From the NCBI RefSeq assembly GCF_014633365.1, contig NC_068349.1, positions 20,660,753 to 20,724,752 of the forward strand: a DNA stretch of 64,000 nt. The letters run 5' to 3'. A model generated the notes under the pieces. It made no database searches and was not told where the DNA came from. It was given only the letters and a program-made list of their open reading frames with translations. Origin of the DNA: Diospyros lotus. Its lineage: Eukaryota > Streptophyta > Magnoliopsida > Ericales > Ebenaceae. Shown one piece after another: positions 37,842 to 47,086 of this stretch (position 1 is its first letter; every line of letters begins with the position of its first letter). The translations under genes were made by a program, and so were the position numbers.

Positions 37842-40800
37842 TGCAAACAAATTTTCATGAACTTCTGACTTTGCTTCACTAAATGCTTTATTTGGTTCTT
37901 TCTTTGCCAAGATATCTCTTTAGGTTTTCTTCATTACAACATGTATGTGAAGTTTGTACCAAAGTTCTTGAGGTTTTGATTTTTTCTTGTTTCTCTACAT
38001 TCCAGAACCAAGACACTTTCTGGTTTGGAGCGTTTTCATTTGATTCTCTTAGGGCCCTTTTTGGTTGTATTTCAAATAGCAATAACTATCTCAATTGACA
38101 TTTGGTTAGCCTCTTTTTTGACAGTCCAATCTCTTTTGCCACAGTGTTTTTCTTAAAAATAATTTGTTTTTCACCTTTTAAATCCTACCATATGATTCTT
38201 GGGCTTTGTTTTGCATCATTTTTTTTTTCATTTTTTATATGAACATCAAGTACCAGAAGCTTATATTGAGTGGTTAGGCATTCTCCTAGTACAATTTTAC
38301 AATTCTTACAATATAAGCAGTGCTTTTGTCTCATAAGAAAATAGTCTAGGTTCACTATCTTTCATGAACATGCTTTGAAAAGTCTTGGCATTACTTTGAT
38401 ACCCTTTTTTCAAAACATCTCAAGCTTCTTCTGATTTTGCTGCAGCTGAAATATGTGAAAAAATTGCCCACAGCTTGCTGGATGAGAAATAGTGTCTTTG
38501 CACCCTTTTTTAAATATCCCGCAATGCTTCAACTGAAAGGCCAGCTTCCATATATAGCCTCTCTCCATCAAGTCCCACAAGTCTTGGGAGAAGAACTTTG
38601 TTGTCATCTTTATGCTCCATATAACATATCTACTTTATTGGAAAAGTGAAACTGTAGGCTGCAAAGGATTGTTGCTGACTGTCATTTCTGATTATGTGCT
38701 TCAAATGGAAAATTTTATACAAGCTTTGATACCAGGTGATAAAACCAGCATCCAGAACAACTGAAAAAACAACAAACTAGTTTTCTCTCTACTTTCAAGA
38801 CCAAGAGAGGCAGAACGTCAATCAAATAGAAAAAAGACAACAAAGAATTGCAAGACTAAAAGTGCTATATCTTTATTACTCTGAAATTCTCCTTAAATAG
38901 AAAAAATTCACTACTAACTCCCCAAAATTAGTTCCTACATCTCCACTACCATGAATACCACTATTACAAAAACTAAAGACCAAGAATGCATAAACCATCC
39001 ACTAAACCATAATAAACAACTCTTATCAATAAAAATATAAAAGTAAGGAACCATTAATGCATGAACTATCTACTGACATTTTTTCTTTCTTTTGCTGGTA
39101 ACCATCCACTAACATCGGAATAAATCAACAAGCTAACTCTTTTACTAAACAAGATATCTACGACTCACAAACTTAATTTTCTACATTTCCTTTGACATCT
39201 CTTTTATTTCTTGGTGTAATACAGCTGCATATTTGTAATTGAGAATGCCATGTCCAATTTGGTGCTCAAGTTTGCTTTGTACTAATATATCCATGATGGA
39301 GATGGCATTGCTTATTTTTTATAATTGGTTTTTTTTTTTACGTGTTCTTGTTGCAACTAAGTTGGTGGATTGAAACTTGCATTTGTTTTCCATCCAATGC
39401 AGGAAAAACTCTTGAAACTGATCAACCTCAATATGGTTCCTGCCGGAATTTATTACGGTCTGGTCCGGCTGCTTCTCTTCGCATTAATATTCGAGCTGTG
39501 AGTTGAGGATTTAATAAAATGTCCTCATTCTGTCTTCTTCCAGTAATAATCTTTCTTTTCCCTACATCTCATTTCATCTTACGTTTTAGTCAAGGACTCT
39601 TACCACTACACCTGATTAAGGTCAGAACAATATTAATTAATTTGGACCTTTTATGCCCGGCCTTCAGTGAACATGCACTTTGCTAGTCCTAAGAGAACAG
39701 TAATGGTTTTATGTGGTGTCCTTCAACTGATATAATGGTTATTTGGCAATGCTGGTGGATAGGGTAGAACCGTAGAAGGTGATTGTCAGTTTAGTACTTC
39801 GTGTCATCTGTGCATATTGCTTAACATATAAAGCATTGACTTCATGGAAGATTTTACCGTAGTCATATTCAGCTGTCATCAAAGCTAGAGATAACCCAAA
39901 AGAGTAAAATCTATCCCATTCAGCAAAATGATAGATTATTGAAGATAATCTACCTTGGTTTACTGAAAAATGGAGAGAATTACACTAGACAATTAAGTAA
40001 ATGAAAGGAAAATGGACTTTTGAGAGGTCCACACTCTCCCAATATCTCCCTTACTTCTGAATGCCTTTCTATTCTACTATCTTCCCTATTTATATGTTGC
40101 TCCAGCTATGCTCCTCTAACAGAATCCGTTGTACGCACATGCCACTTGCTTGCTCTCCCTATAATGCCCTTTAACCGTTTTTGTTGCTTTCTCCCTTTCC
40201 CTTATCACTATTCTGCCCCAGCTTATTCCGTCTTTGGTAATGGAATTGTATGGGTCTTCTATCAATGCCTCCCCCCATAGAACTCACCTTGTCCTCAAGG
40301 TGGAAATCAGGAAATTGTTGCTAGAGCATGTCATAGGGTTCCCAGGTGGCTTCCAAAGGTGGCATCCCTTTCCACTGAATGAGTACATCCAAGCCTCTTA
40401 GGTTCTTACCCATTCCCGGCCTTACTCCAATAACTGCCTCCGGTTCTACTAACATCTCTAGTTCTTCACTGAGTTGGCTAGGTATATCAGTTAGGGCGGT
40501 AAGCATACCGTTGGCCTTGCGTCATTGGGAAACATGGAAGATGGGATGAATGCTGCAAGTCGCAGGCAAGGACAGCTTGTAAGTGACTTGCCCAACCTTC
40601 TTCTCCACAGCGAATGGGCCATAAAATCGACGTGCTAGCTTCTTATTAAGACATGTAGCCAGCGACTTGCGGCGATAGGGTCTGATCTTCAAGTAAACCA
40701 TGTCTCCCACTTCAAACTGAACATCCCGCCTTTTCCCATCTGCCCTTGCTTTCATCTGAGCTTGAGCCCGCTGCAATTGAACCTTCAATTCATCCAACAT

Positions 40801-43800
40801 CTAATCCCTTGCAACCAGCTACTGCTCCACTGTCGACACCGGGGTAGAACCCCCTTCGAACCGCAATAACCCCGGTGGCTCCTGTCCATAAACCACCTGG
40901 AAGGGAGTAAGTTTGGAAGCCGTGTGGTAAGAAGTGTTGTACCATAACTCTACCCATGGTAGCCAGCTGAACCAAGCCTTTGGTTTTCTTGATGCAAAGA
41001 ATCACGGATAGGTTTTTAGTGTCTGGTTTAGTTATTCCGTCTGCCCATTCGATTAGGGGTGGTAAGCTGTACTTTTGCATAGCTTCGTGCCCTGGAGGTG
41101 AAATAATTCTTCCCAAAAATGGCTCATGAAGACCTTGTCCCTACTTGACACAATAGATTGAGGCACCGCGTGTAGGCGTATCACCTCCACAAAAATCGCA
41201 GCCACATTGCTAGCAGTAAAACAGTGTTTGAGTCCTATGAAATGTCCATATTTGCTCAATCTATCCACCACGACCAATATAGTGTCCATATTTCCAGATC
41301 TAGGCAAGCCTTCAATAAAATCCATAGCTATATCTTCCCATACCTGACTTGGAATAGGGAGTGGCTGCAAAAGGCCTCCCGGTGGTAAGGCTTGGTATTT
41401 GTGTTGCTGGCAGATGGCACATTGGTTCACATAGCGATGGATATCCCCCTTCATTCCAACTCAATATACATTCGCTGCTATCCCCTTGTATGTCTTCAAG
41501 AACCTTGAATGTCCACCCGAACTCCCATCATGCCCCTCTTGGAGCAATGTAGGAATCAAAGTCGATCCCTTAGGCAAGTATAATCTGCCCTTGAATAAGA
41601 GTTGATTATTGGCCCACTGATAGTCAGGCTTGGCCGACAGATCCCGCTGTATTTCTTGGATCAATTTCTGCAATTCCACATCTGCCTTCACTTCCTTAGC
41701 CAGCTGTTCAAGTTGAATAACCTTAGGAACTGTTATTGCAAAAAGACTAGCTGAGTGATTGATCCTAGAGAGGGCATCTGTTGCCTTGTTCTCCCACTCG
41801 GGCCGATATTGGATGTCAAACTGATAGCACATCAGTTTCAGCAATCATTTTTGGTGTTTGGGACTCACCAATCTTTACTCCATGAGAAACTTCAAGCTCC
41901 TCTGATCAGTGCGTATGATAAACTTTCGGCCCAATAAATAGTGCCTCCATTTTTGGACTGCAAACACTATTGCCATCAACTCCCACTCATACACCGACTT
42001 GTTGTGGCCGTTAGGATTAAGTGCATGGCTGTAAAAAGCAATGGGGCGATGCTCTTGTATCATATAGCCCCTAAACTTGATCCGGACTCATCCGTTTCCA
42101 CCTCAAACCATTTAGTGAAATCTGGTAATGCCAGCACTGGTAAGGAGGTCATAGCTTCCTTCAATTGCTGGAAGGCTTTCTCTGCTGTTTCATCCCAACC
42201 GAACCCATTCTTTCGTAGTTTTTCTGTGAGAGGCCACGCTAACTTCCCATAATCTTTCACAAACCGCCTATAGAACCCTGTCAGTCCCAAAAACCCTCAT
42301 AATTCTTTTATTGACCCCGGCCTTGGCCACTCAAGCATGGCCTTAACTTTTGGGCTGGTCAGCAGCCACCCCTTCATGTGAGATGACATGGCCCAAATAC
42401 TCCACTTTCCGCTACCCAAACTGACACTTTTTTCTGTTTGCATAGAGTTGGTTTGCAGCCAACACCTTCAACACCTCTTTCAAATGCTGCTCATGTGCCC
42501 CCAAGTCCTTGCTAAATACCAAAATATCATAAAAAAAAAAACCAACACGGATCGTCTCAACTGACCTTTGAAGATCTCATTCATGAGGGACTAAAATGTT
42601 GCCGGTGCATTGGTCAGCCCGAAGGGCATGACCAGAAACTTGTAGTGCCCCTCGTGAGTATGGAATGCCATCTTCGGCACATCTTCTTCCTTAACTCTAA
42701 TCTGGTGGTATCCAGCCTTCAAGTCCATCTTTGAAAACACCGTGGCCCCATGCAGTTCATCTAACAACTCATCAATCACTGGAATAGGAAATTTATCCAG
42801 CACCGTTACTTTATTCAGGGCTCGGTAATCTACACAAAATCTCCATCCCCCATCCTTCTTTTTTACCAACAAAACAGGGCTGGAAAAGGGACTAATACTA
42901 GGTCTAATAATCCCGGCAGCAAGCATTTCTCGTACTAGCCTCTCAATTTCATTTTTTTGAACATAGGGGTAGCAATAGGGCCTCACGCTTACTGGGGTAG
43001 CTCCCGGCTGTAAGTTGATAGCATGTTCTCGTGTCCTTCTTGGTGGCAGCCCTCCTGGATCATTAAATACTTCACCGAACTCAGCCAACACTTGCTGGAT
43101 ACCACCCTATGTGACAGCAGTGAACTCCCCACAATCCGCTGAAAGACACCCTAATTCAAGAAGCACACCCTCCCCGTTGTCCTTTAGTGCTTTCATCATG
43201 GCCTTCAAGGTGACAAGGGTTTTGCTTAAACTTGGATCCCCTTGCAACGTGACCATCAGTCCTCCTGCATTGAATCTCATAGTTAGGGACTTCCAATCAA
43301 CTTGTACCTTGCCCAAGTTTGCCAACCATTTCATTCCTAGGATGACATCCGAGCTGCCCAGCTCCAAAGGAAGAAAGTCCTCAGTTATCTCCAAGTTTTG
43401 AAGAGAAAGAAGCACCCCCTTATAGATTCCGGCACCTTGCATAGCAATCCCCTTTCCCATGATCACTCTATAGCCCGCCGTCTCTGACCTTGGCAGTCCC
43501 AGTGTTTGTACCAGCTCAGCTGCAATGAAATTATGCGTAGCCCCGCTGTCTACAAGTACTACGACCTCGTGGCCAGCAATCTGCCCTCGCATCTTCATGG
43601 TTTGGGGTGGGGTAAGCCCCACCACTGAATTCATAGACAATTCTATCATCTCTCCCTTAGCCTCTCCTGCACCTCCCATTCACCCCCTCCTTCCGTCTCC
43701 TCTTCTACCCCCAGCTCTTCCTTCTCTTCATCATAAATCACCATGACTTGTAACTCCTTGTTTTTGCAGCGATGCCCAATAGAATACTTCTCATCACATC

Positions 43801-46800
43801 TAAAGCACAACCTCTTCTCCCGTTTGGCCTTCAAATCTGCCTCACTCAGTGTCGTGAAAGGTGGATTACTCCGCTTACGGGATTCCGGTGCAGCACAACC
43901 GCATTGGTTGTTGCTGGCTTTAGCGATGCTGGTGGGGCAACCATGCTCACCGATCAGTGGTGGTTTGGAAATGGGTTGAACTGAGTCGTTCCCCTGTTTT
44001 GACCACTTCCGAAGGAGCCTCCCCTGACTACCATATTTCTCCTCAATTCGTTGGGCCACTTCCATGAGTTGATCCAATCCATTCGGCCTTAGCATTCTCA
44101 GTTCCGCTCTGATTTCCGGCTTCAACCCATTGATGAATTGGCCCTCCAACAAGGCCTCCGGTATGCCTTCCAAAGGTGAAGCCAATGTCTCAAAGCAAAT
44201 GCGGTACTCTCTAACTGATCCCCACTGCCTAAGGGCAAGGAATCTCTCCTCCAGGGTCCCCTCATGCGTGAACCTAAATCGGCTTCTTAGCATCACCTTC
44301 AGTTCTTCCCAACTTCGTACCCGCCTCCGCCTTTGTTCCCATTGGAACCATGCGAGCGTTGGCCCATTAAAACAGAGGGTTGCAGATTCCAACTTCTCCA
44401 GCTCCGTCAACTAATTGACGATTAAATACCTTTTAGCCCTGAAAATCCAACCATCTGGATCTTCTCCCTCGAAGATCGGCATTTCCAGGCGCCTCCCCTT
44501 GTAATCGGACCTTCCTGCCCCTTGAACTCTATCATCCCCATCGCCTCTGCCCATTCTCACTTCTGGCGTTCCCTCCATGAACGAAGAGGAACCTTGCGGC
44601 AGCTCCATCCCCTCCTGCTTCCCTTTTCTCCCTCGCTCTTGTTCATCCCAATGCGCCATCAGGAGAGTGAATTGATCCATCAGGAGAGTGAATTGATCCA
44701 TCAGCGTGGCCATATTTTTGTCAATTCCACTCACCTTCTGCACTTCCGACTTCAGTGAGTCTAACCCACTGTACAACCCATCTATCCGCCCTTCCAGGTC
44801 CCTTACTCTATCACTAAGGTTCACCACGAGGATCAATTTTGTTGCTCTGATACCAAATGATAGATTATTGAAGATAATCTACCTTGGTTTACTGAAAAAT
44901 GGAGAGAATTACACTGAAAAATTAAGTAAATGAAAGGAAAATGGGCTTTCGAGAGGTCCACACACTCCCAATATCTCCCTTACTTCTGAATGCCTTTCTA
45001 TTCTACTATCTTCCCTATTTATATGTTGCTCCAGCTATGCTCCTCTAACAGAATCCATTGTATGCACATGCCACCTGCTTGCTCTCCCCATAATGCCCTT
45101 TAATCGCTTTTGTTGCTTTCTCCCTTTCCCTTATCACTATTCTGCCCCTGCTTATTCCGTCTTTGGTAACAGAATTGTATGGGTCTTTTATCAATTCAGC
45201 AAAACAGAAATCTTCAAGAGCTCTACTCTCTTGCTGATAGCAATTATGATATCTAAGGTATCCTTTAGTCTCCAAAACTAGACAAGGACTAATTCAGGGA
45301 ACTTGGATTGGCACAAGAAACTATGCTGGAATCTTGATCGATAGCTTGGTATTTCAGCTACAATATGGTTTTAAAATGAACAGTTATAAAGGAAAAACAA
45401 AGTTGGTGGATGAAAAGAATCACAAAAAAAGTCATCTAATCAAGGAGAAAAGCTCACTATCAGAGTTTTGAAGTATCTTTGTCGGAACATTCAATATATA
45501 ATTTTCATATAAATGAGTCTTTTTCAGTTATAAGTCTATACCTGAGTGATAAATGTTGTGAGTCTTGTTGTTACTCTATTAGAAAAATAGCTCCAAATGA
45601 GTTAAATCAATTTTTTTTGGCTGGTAAGTCCTCCAATTGATATAAAGCATACTTAAGAAACTTAAGATACTCCAGGATACCTTGATGATGATGATTCTCA
45701 TTTGTTCCAAATAGCTGAATTTTTTCAACAACCTGTCATATTAAATGGTTTCAATGGAGTCTGCTATATTGATTGAAATTATTCAAAATTGTTATCATTT
45801 GCCCCATCCCAACTTTTTGTGTATTAGTTGCTATAATTCTTCTAATTTCCTTGAAGCTACAGGTAGCTCAATATGCAGTTGACAGTGGCAATGGAAAAAC
45901 TGCTTTCCAGAGTGTTGACCAATGTCTCAGGTAGTATATCGTCCACTGATTCAGGGATAACAATGACAACAGAAAGGTTGTGTGCATTTATAGATTTAGA
46001 ATGAATTTGTTTTTGTTTAAATATTTTACAGTTATAGCTTGCCTCTTGATTTTAGAGAAGTTCTATAGAAGTTATAACTATGAAGATCCTACTAGCAGCA
46101 TATACTCTCCCCCTCCTCAAGTATCTTGGATCCACCCCTCCAATGCTACTCCAATGGCCAACTCTCCTCCATTTTGTATTTTGAAATTGAAATCTGCTGA
46201 TTTGAAATGCAACCAAGTTGAAAATTTGAAACTAAAAGTATTAGACATTTTCTCTATCTCTGTATACTCTGGGTTGTCTTTGGGAAAGACATATTATTTG
46301 ATGTATTTGAATGAGTAATTTAGGTCAAGGCTGCTAAACTATGCGATAAGCTTGTTTCAGTTTTAGATAACTTCAGGGTAATTGAGCCAGAGCCAAGTGT
46401 GCGCTTCAAAATTTTGCAGCACAGAGAACTTGAAATTAAATTTTTTTAAATCGACCCATGAAAATGATCACGCTACAGCTGTATTTCCTTTTCTAGGTTA
46501 CGTTTTCAATTGCAAAAGGAACATTATCCGTTGCATGATACAAATTTGGACTATGTCCTGTGGAATAGAGAAACTATCCAAGCTAAATGAGCCAGTTGAA
46601 TACTGTAATATTTGCATGCTAAGAAGTTTCATTATTCCTGTCAAACCAGTGATTATTATTCATTTACGTATTGTTGAAGGGCTTTGGAGGAACTTGATTC
46701 TTTGCTCCTGCGTGCATCAAGAAATGATGGAGAAGCCTCAGTTGAGTCAATGAAGACTAAGATTGGTACTGCTATTGATGCATTGGACAGGTAAATCACT

Positions 46801-47086
46801 TAATAAATTGATCTTGTTCTAGTACAGATCACAATTGTTTCGTTTTTTTCAGGTTTCATAAGCATCTTCGTCTCCGCTGTGTATCATATAACTGAAGATT
46901 ATATATTTGGATAGGAAAGCTACCTAAAGTTAAGTGTCTTTTTTCGACAGCCTCCTCCGAACTGTTCCTTCTGAGGTGCTAGACAAAGGGAAGGCTATTG
47001 CCGATGCATATAGGCTCCCAGAAGATGAAGATATAACACCTGAAAATTTGGACCCAGAAATGAAGCAATTGGAATCCATATTATGA
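26029..47086 (+). CDS. Six-exon gene for a probable thylakoid-lumen protein of unknown function
   Basis: Exons: 26029-26273, 26463-26533, 39403-39497, 45863-45930, 46680-46790, 46951-47086. All introns are GT-AG and phases agree, giving 726 nt, 241 aa and a TGA stop. Residues 1-45 are a Ser/Thr/Arg-rich, Cys-rich chloroplast transit-like leader. [11 protein letters not shown] followed by a hydrophobic stretch and AIA resembles a twin-arginine lumen signal, with the mature protein starting near [10 protein letters not shown]. The rest is mostly helical: [45 protein letters not shown]-like amphipathic helices, and an acidic end. I recognise it as a conserved plant plastid family (possibly the one catalogued as DUF7880, from memory and uncertain) without a known function. 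Introns 2 (12.9 kb) and 3 (6.4 kb) are bloated by retrotransposons. Expression is not shown. Confidence 0.82.
26630..26755 (+). mobile_element. Possible SINE or other short repeat remnant in intron 2
   Basis: Contains GTGGTGAGCCTAAGG and TCTCGGGTTCAGGTCTTG, resembling the A and B boxes of tRNA-derived plant SINEs. It ends in an A-rich stretch (CCGAAAAAATAG). The resemblance is weak. Confidence 0.3.
27050..27474 (-). repeat. 3' LTR of the copia element
   Basis: 425 bp, TG...CA ends (TGATAAAACC, ATAGACA), followed on the right by the complement of the polypurine tract. Confidence 0.7.
27498..28045 (-). pseudogene. Copia RNase H remnant
   Basis: Minus-strand frames read [18 protein letters not shown], then [20 protein letters not shown] and [19 protein letters not shown], the characteristic copia RNase H C-terminal motifs. 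There are frameshifts and stops between 27800 and 27860. Confidence 0.75.
28046..30945 (-). pseudogene. Decayed Ty3/gypsy pol inserted in the copia element
   Basis: Minus strand from about 30930: [16 protein letters not shown] and [14 protein letters not shown] (reverse transcriptase), [25 protein letters not shown], then at 30222-30536 [20 protein letters not shown] (RT/RNase H linker). An integrase zinc-binding remnant follows (GLVGHFG...IVSQCCTC) near 29560-29660, an integrase core at 29308-29508 ([32 protein letters not shown]), then [18 protein letters not shown] and [12 protein letters not shown] at 29080-29298, and a C-terminal segment near 28700-28830. Stops and frameshifts throughout. 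28050-28310 is AT-rich and may be its LTR (TGTTGGATCTTCAG on the minus strand). No second LTR was identified. Confidence 0.75.
30940..31065 (-). pseudogene. Copia reverse transcriptase C-terminal remnant
   Basis: Minus strand reads [20 protein letters not shown], the conserved motif near the end of copia RT. The next expected motif ([10 protein letters not shown]) is found at about 27930-27960, so the gypsy remnant at 28046-30945 split the copia coding region here. Confidence 0.7.
31141..31424 (-). pseudogene. LINE reverse transcriptase fragment, part 2
   Basis: Minus strand reads [11 protein letters not shown], a stop, then [20 protein letters not shown] and [11 protein letters not shown], the plant L1-type LINE RT motif. 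It is the continuation of 37301-37450 across the chromovirus insertion. Confidence 0.7.
31425..31778 (-). repeat. 3' LTR of chromovirus 1
   Basis: 354 bp, TG...CA, contains a (GA)n run at about 31528-31566. Confidence 0.85.
31779..31800 (-). other. Polypurine tract of chromovirus 1
   Basis: The minus strand reads AAAGGGGGGAAAGGGGGGGG immediately upstream of the 3' LTR. Confidence 0.7.
31860..36886 (-). pseudogene. Chromovirus 1 gag-pol polyprotein, broken
   Basis: In order on the minus strand: gag start ([13 protein letters not shown]) at 36886; gag to about 36000; zinc knuckle near 35680-35740; protease at 35263-34991 ([12 protein letters not shown]); RT at 34559-33981 ([36 protein letters not shown], and FFDNILIY where the second Asp of the YxDD box is Asn); RT thumb ([18 protein letters not shown]) and RNase H at 33980-33412; integrase at 33400-31957 ([28 protein letters not shown], and the Glu region [10 protein letters not shown]); chromodomain-like tail to 31860. 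Multiple stops and frameshifts, plus a MITE between zinc knuckle and protease. The altered RT box alone would abolish activity. Confidence 0.85.
35269..35645. mobile_element. Palindromic MITE with 10-bp target duplication, inside chromovirus 1
   Basis: Starts GGGTTAATTACACC and ends with the mirror TATAATTAACCC. Almost the whole 377 bp is a palindrome (AACTTTGAAATGTTACCTG pairs with its complement near 35575). Perfect 10-bp direct repeat TCCACTATTG at 35259-35268 and 35646-35655. The TSD length and GGG/CCC ends suggest MULE ancestry. Confidence 0.85.
36925..36936 (-). other. Primer-binding site (tRNA-iMet) of chromovirus 1
   Basis: The minus strand reads TGGTATCAGAGC, three bases from the 5' LTR. 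Confidence 0.85.
36940..37300 (-). repeat. 5' LTR of chromovirus 1
   Basis: 361 bp, TG...CA. Contains a (GA)n run and a local duplication of CCATCTAATACAACTTGCAC that is absent from the other LTR. Confidence 0.85.
37301..37450 (-). pseudogene. LINE reverse transcriptase fragment, part 1
   Basis: Minus strand reads PIYKNKG-like (as [17 protein letters not shown] across a frame change), then FWVRVIE, a stop, RLRRETK, the region just before the ENQFGFMPGR motif of L1-type LINE RTs. Part 2 continues at 31424. Confidence 0.6.
37800..38660 (-). pseudogene. Copia gag remnant
   Basis: Minus strand at 38607-38410 reads [14 protein letters not shown], then [17 protein letters not shown], like the UBN2/copia gag core SQDLWD-VE-GY. 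Downstream to about 37800 it is degenerate. (CAA)n and (TA)n runs lie at 37770-37842. Confidence 0.6.
38723..38734 (-). other. Primer-binding site of the copia element
   Basis: The minus strand reads TGGTATCAAAGC, one base from the iMet primer site, two bases from the LTR. Confidence 0.7.
38737..39197 (-). repeat. 5' LTR of the copia element
   Basis: Starts TGATAAAACCAGC at 38737. The outer end is at 39185 or 39197 (both end in ACA) and cannot be resolved by eye. Homologous to 27050-27474. Confidence 0.65.
39929..40264 (-). repeat. 3' LTR of chromovirus 2
   Basis: 336 bp, TG...CA. Confidence 0.9.
40265..40280 (-). other. Polypurine tract of chromovirus 2
   Basis: The minus strand reads ATGGGGGGAGGCAT up against the 3' LTR. 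Confidence 0.75.
40321..43679 (-). pseudogene. Chromovirus 2 pol (protease, RT, RNase H, integrase, chromodomain), broken
   Basis: Protease at 43679-43107 ([20 protein letters not shown]). RT at 43091-42591 ([46 protein letters not shown]), then a stop and a poly-T-disrupted catalytic box near 42530. RNase H at 42290-41875 ([40 protein letters not shown]). Integrase at 41844-41053 with an HHCC finger ([22 protein letters not shown]) and core residues ([24 protein letters not shown]). Integrase C-terminus at 40800-40522 ([19 protein letters not shown]). Chromodomain at 40506-40321. Several stops and frame changes. Confidence 0.88.
43646..44836 (-). pseudogene. Chromovirus 2 gag
   Basis: The frame 44836-44411 starts [16 protein letters not shown] (coiled-coil-like) and contains [20 protein letters not shown]. 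An in-frame TAG then interrupts it, and the same frame continues 44410-43646 with [39 protein letters not shown] and a zinc knuckle ([18 protein letters not shown], a CCHC box). The protease continues in another frame from about 43679, so a frameshift separates the two. Confidence 0.85.
44844..44855 (-). other. Primer-binding site (tRNA-iMet) of chromovirus 2
   Basis: The minus strand reads TGGTATCAGAGC, two bases from the 5' LTR. Confidence 0.88.
44858..45193 (-). repeat. 5' LTR of chromovirus 2
   Basis: 336 bp, TG...CA, about 16 differences from the 3' LTR. Confidence 0.9.

Larger units (their letters stand above)
27050..39197 (-). mobile_element. Ty1/copia element, minus strand, hugely expanded by nested insertions (intron 2)
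   Basis: LTRs 27050-27474 and 38737 to about 39197 share TGATAAAACCA starts, AAACTAG and TTTCAAGACCAAGAG, CTATATCTTTATTACTCT, CCTACATCTCCACTA and GGAACCA...TGCATGA blocks. A primer site (38723-38734), gag remnants next to it, and RT/RNase H remnants (30940-31060, 27498-28045) fix the orientation. A polypurine tract CATTTGGGGGGGAAAA lies next to the left LTR. The left flank TTTCT compares with TCTCT or TTTCC on the right, a decayed 5-bp TSD. LTR divergence is clearly high, so this is the oldest layer here. Interrupted by a gypsy remnant, a LINE fragment and a chromovirus. Confidence 0.75.
39929..45193 (-). mobile_element. Ty3/gypsy chromovirus 2 (Reina-like), minus strand, in intron 3
   Basis: Two 336-bp LTRs (39929-40264 and 44858-45193), both starting TGATAGATTATTG and ending in TATCA, differ at about 16 positions by hand alignment (near 5 percent), so it is the younger of the two chromoviruses. 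Primer site at 44844-44855, polypurine tract beside 40265. Flanked by an 11-bp direct repeat ATTCAGCAAAA (39918-39928 and 45194-45204). 5265 bp in all. Its end product is a chromodomain ([16 protein letters not shown]). The gene order and short LTRs fit the Reina clade. Premature stops and frameshifts make it defective. Confidence 0.92.
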
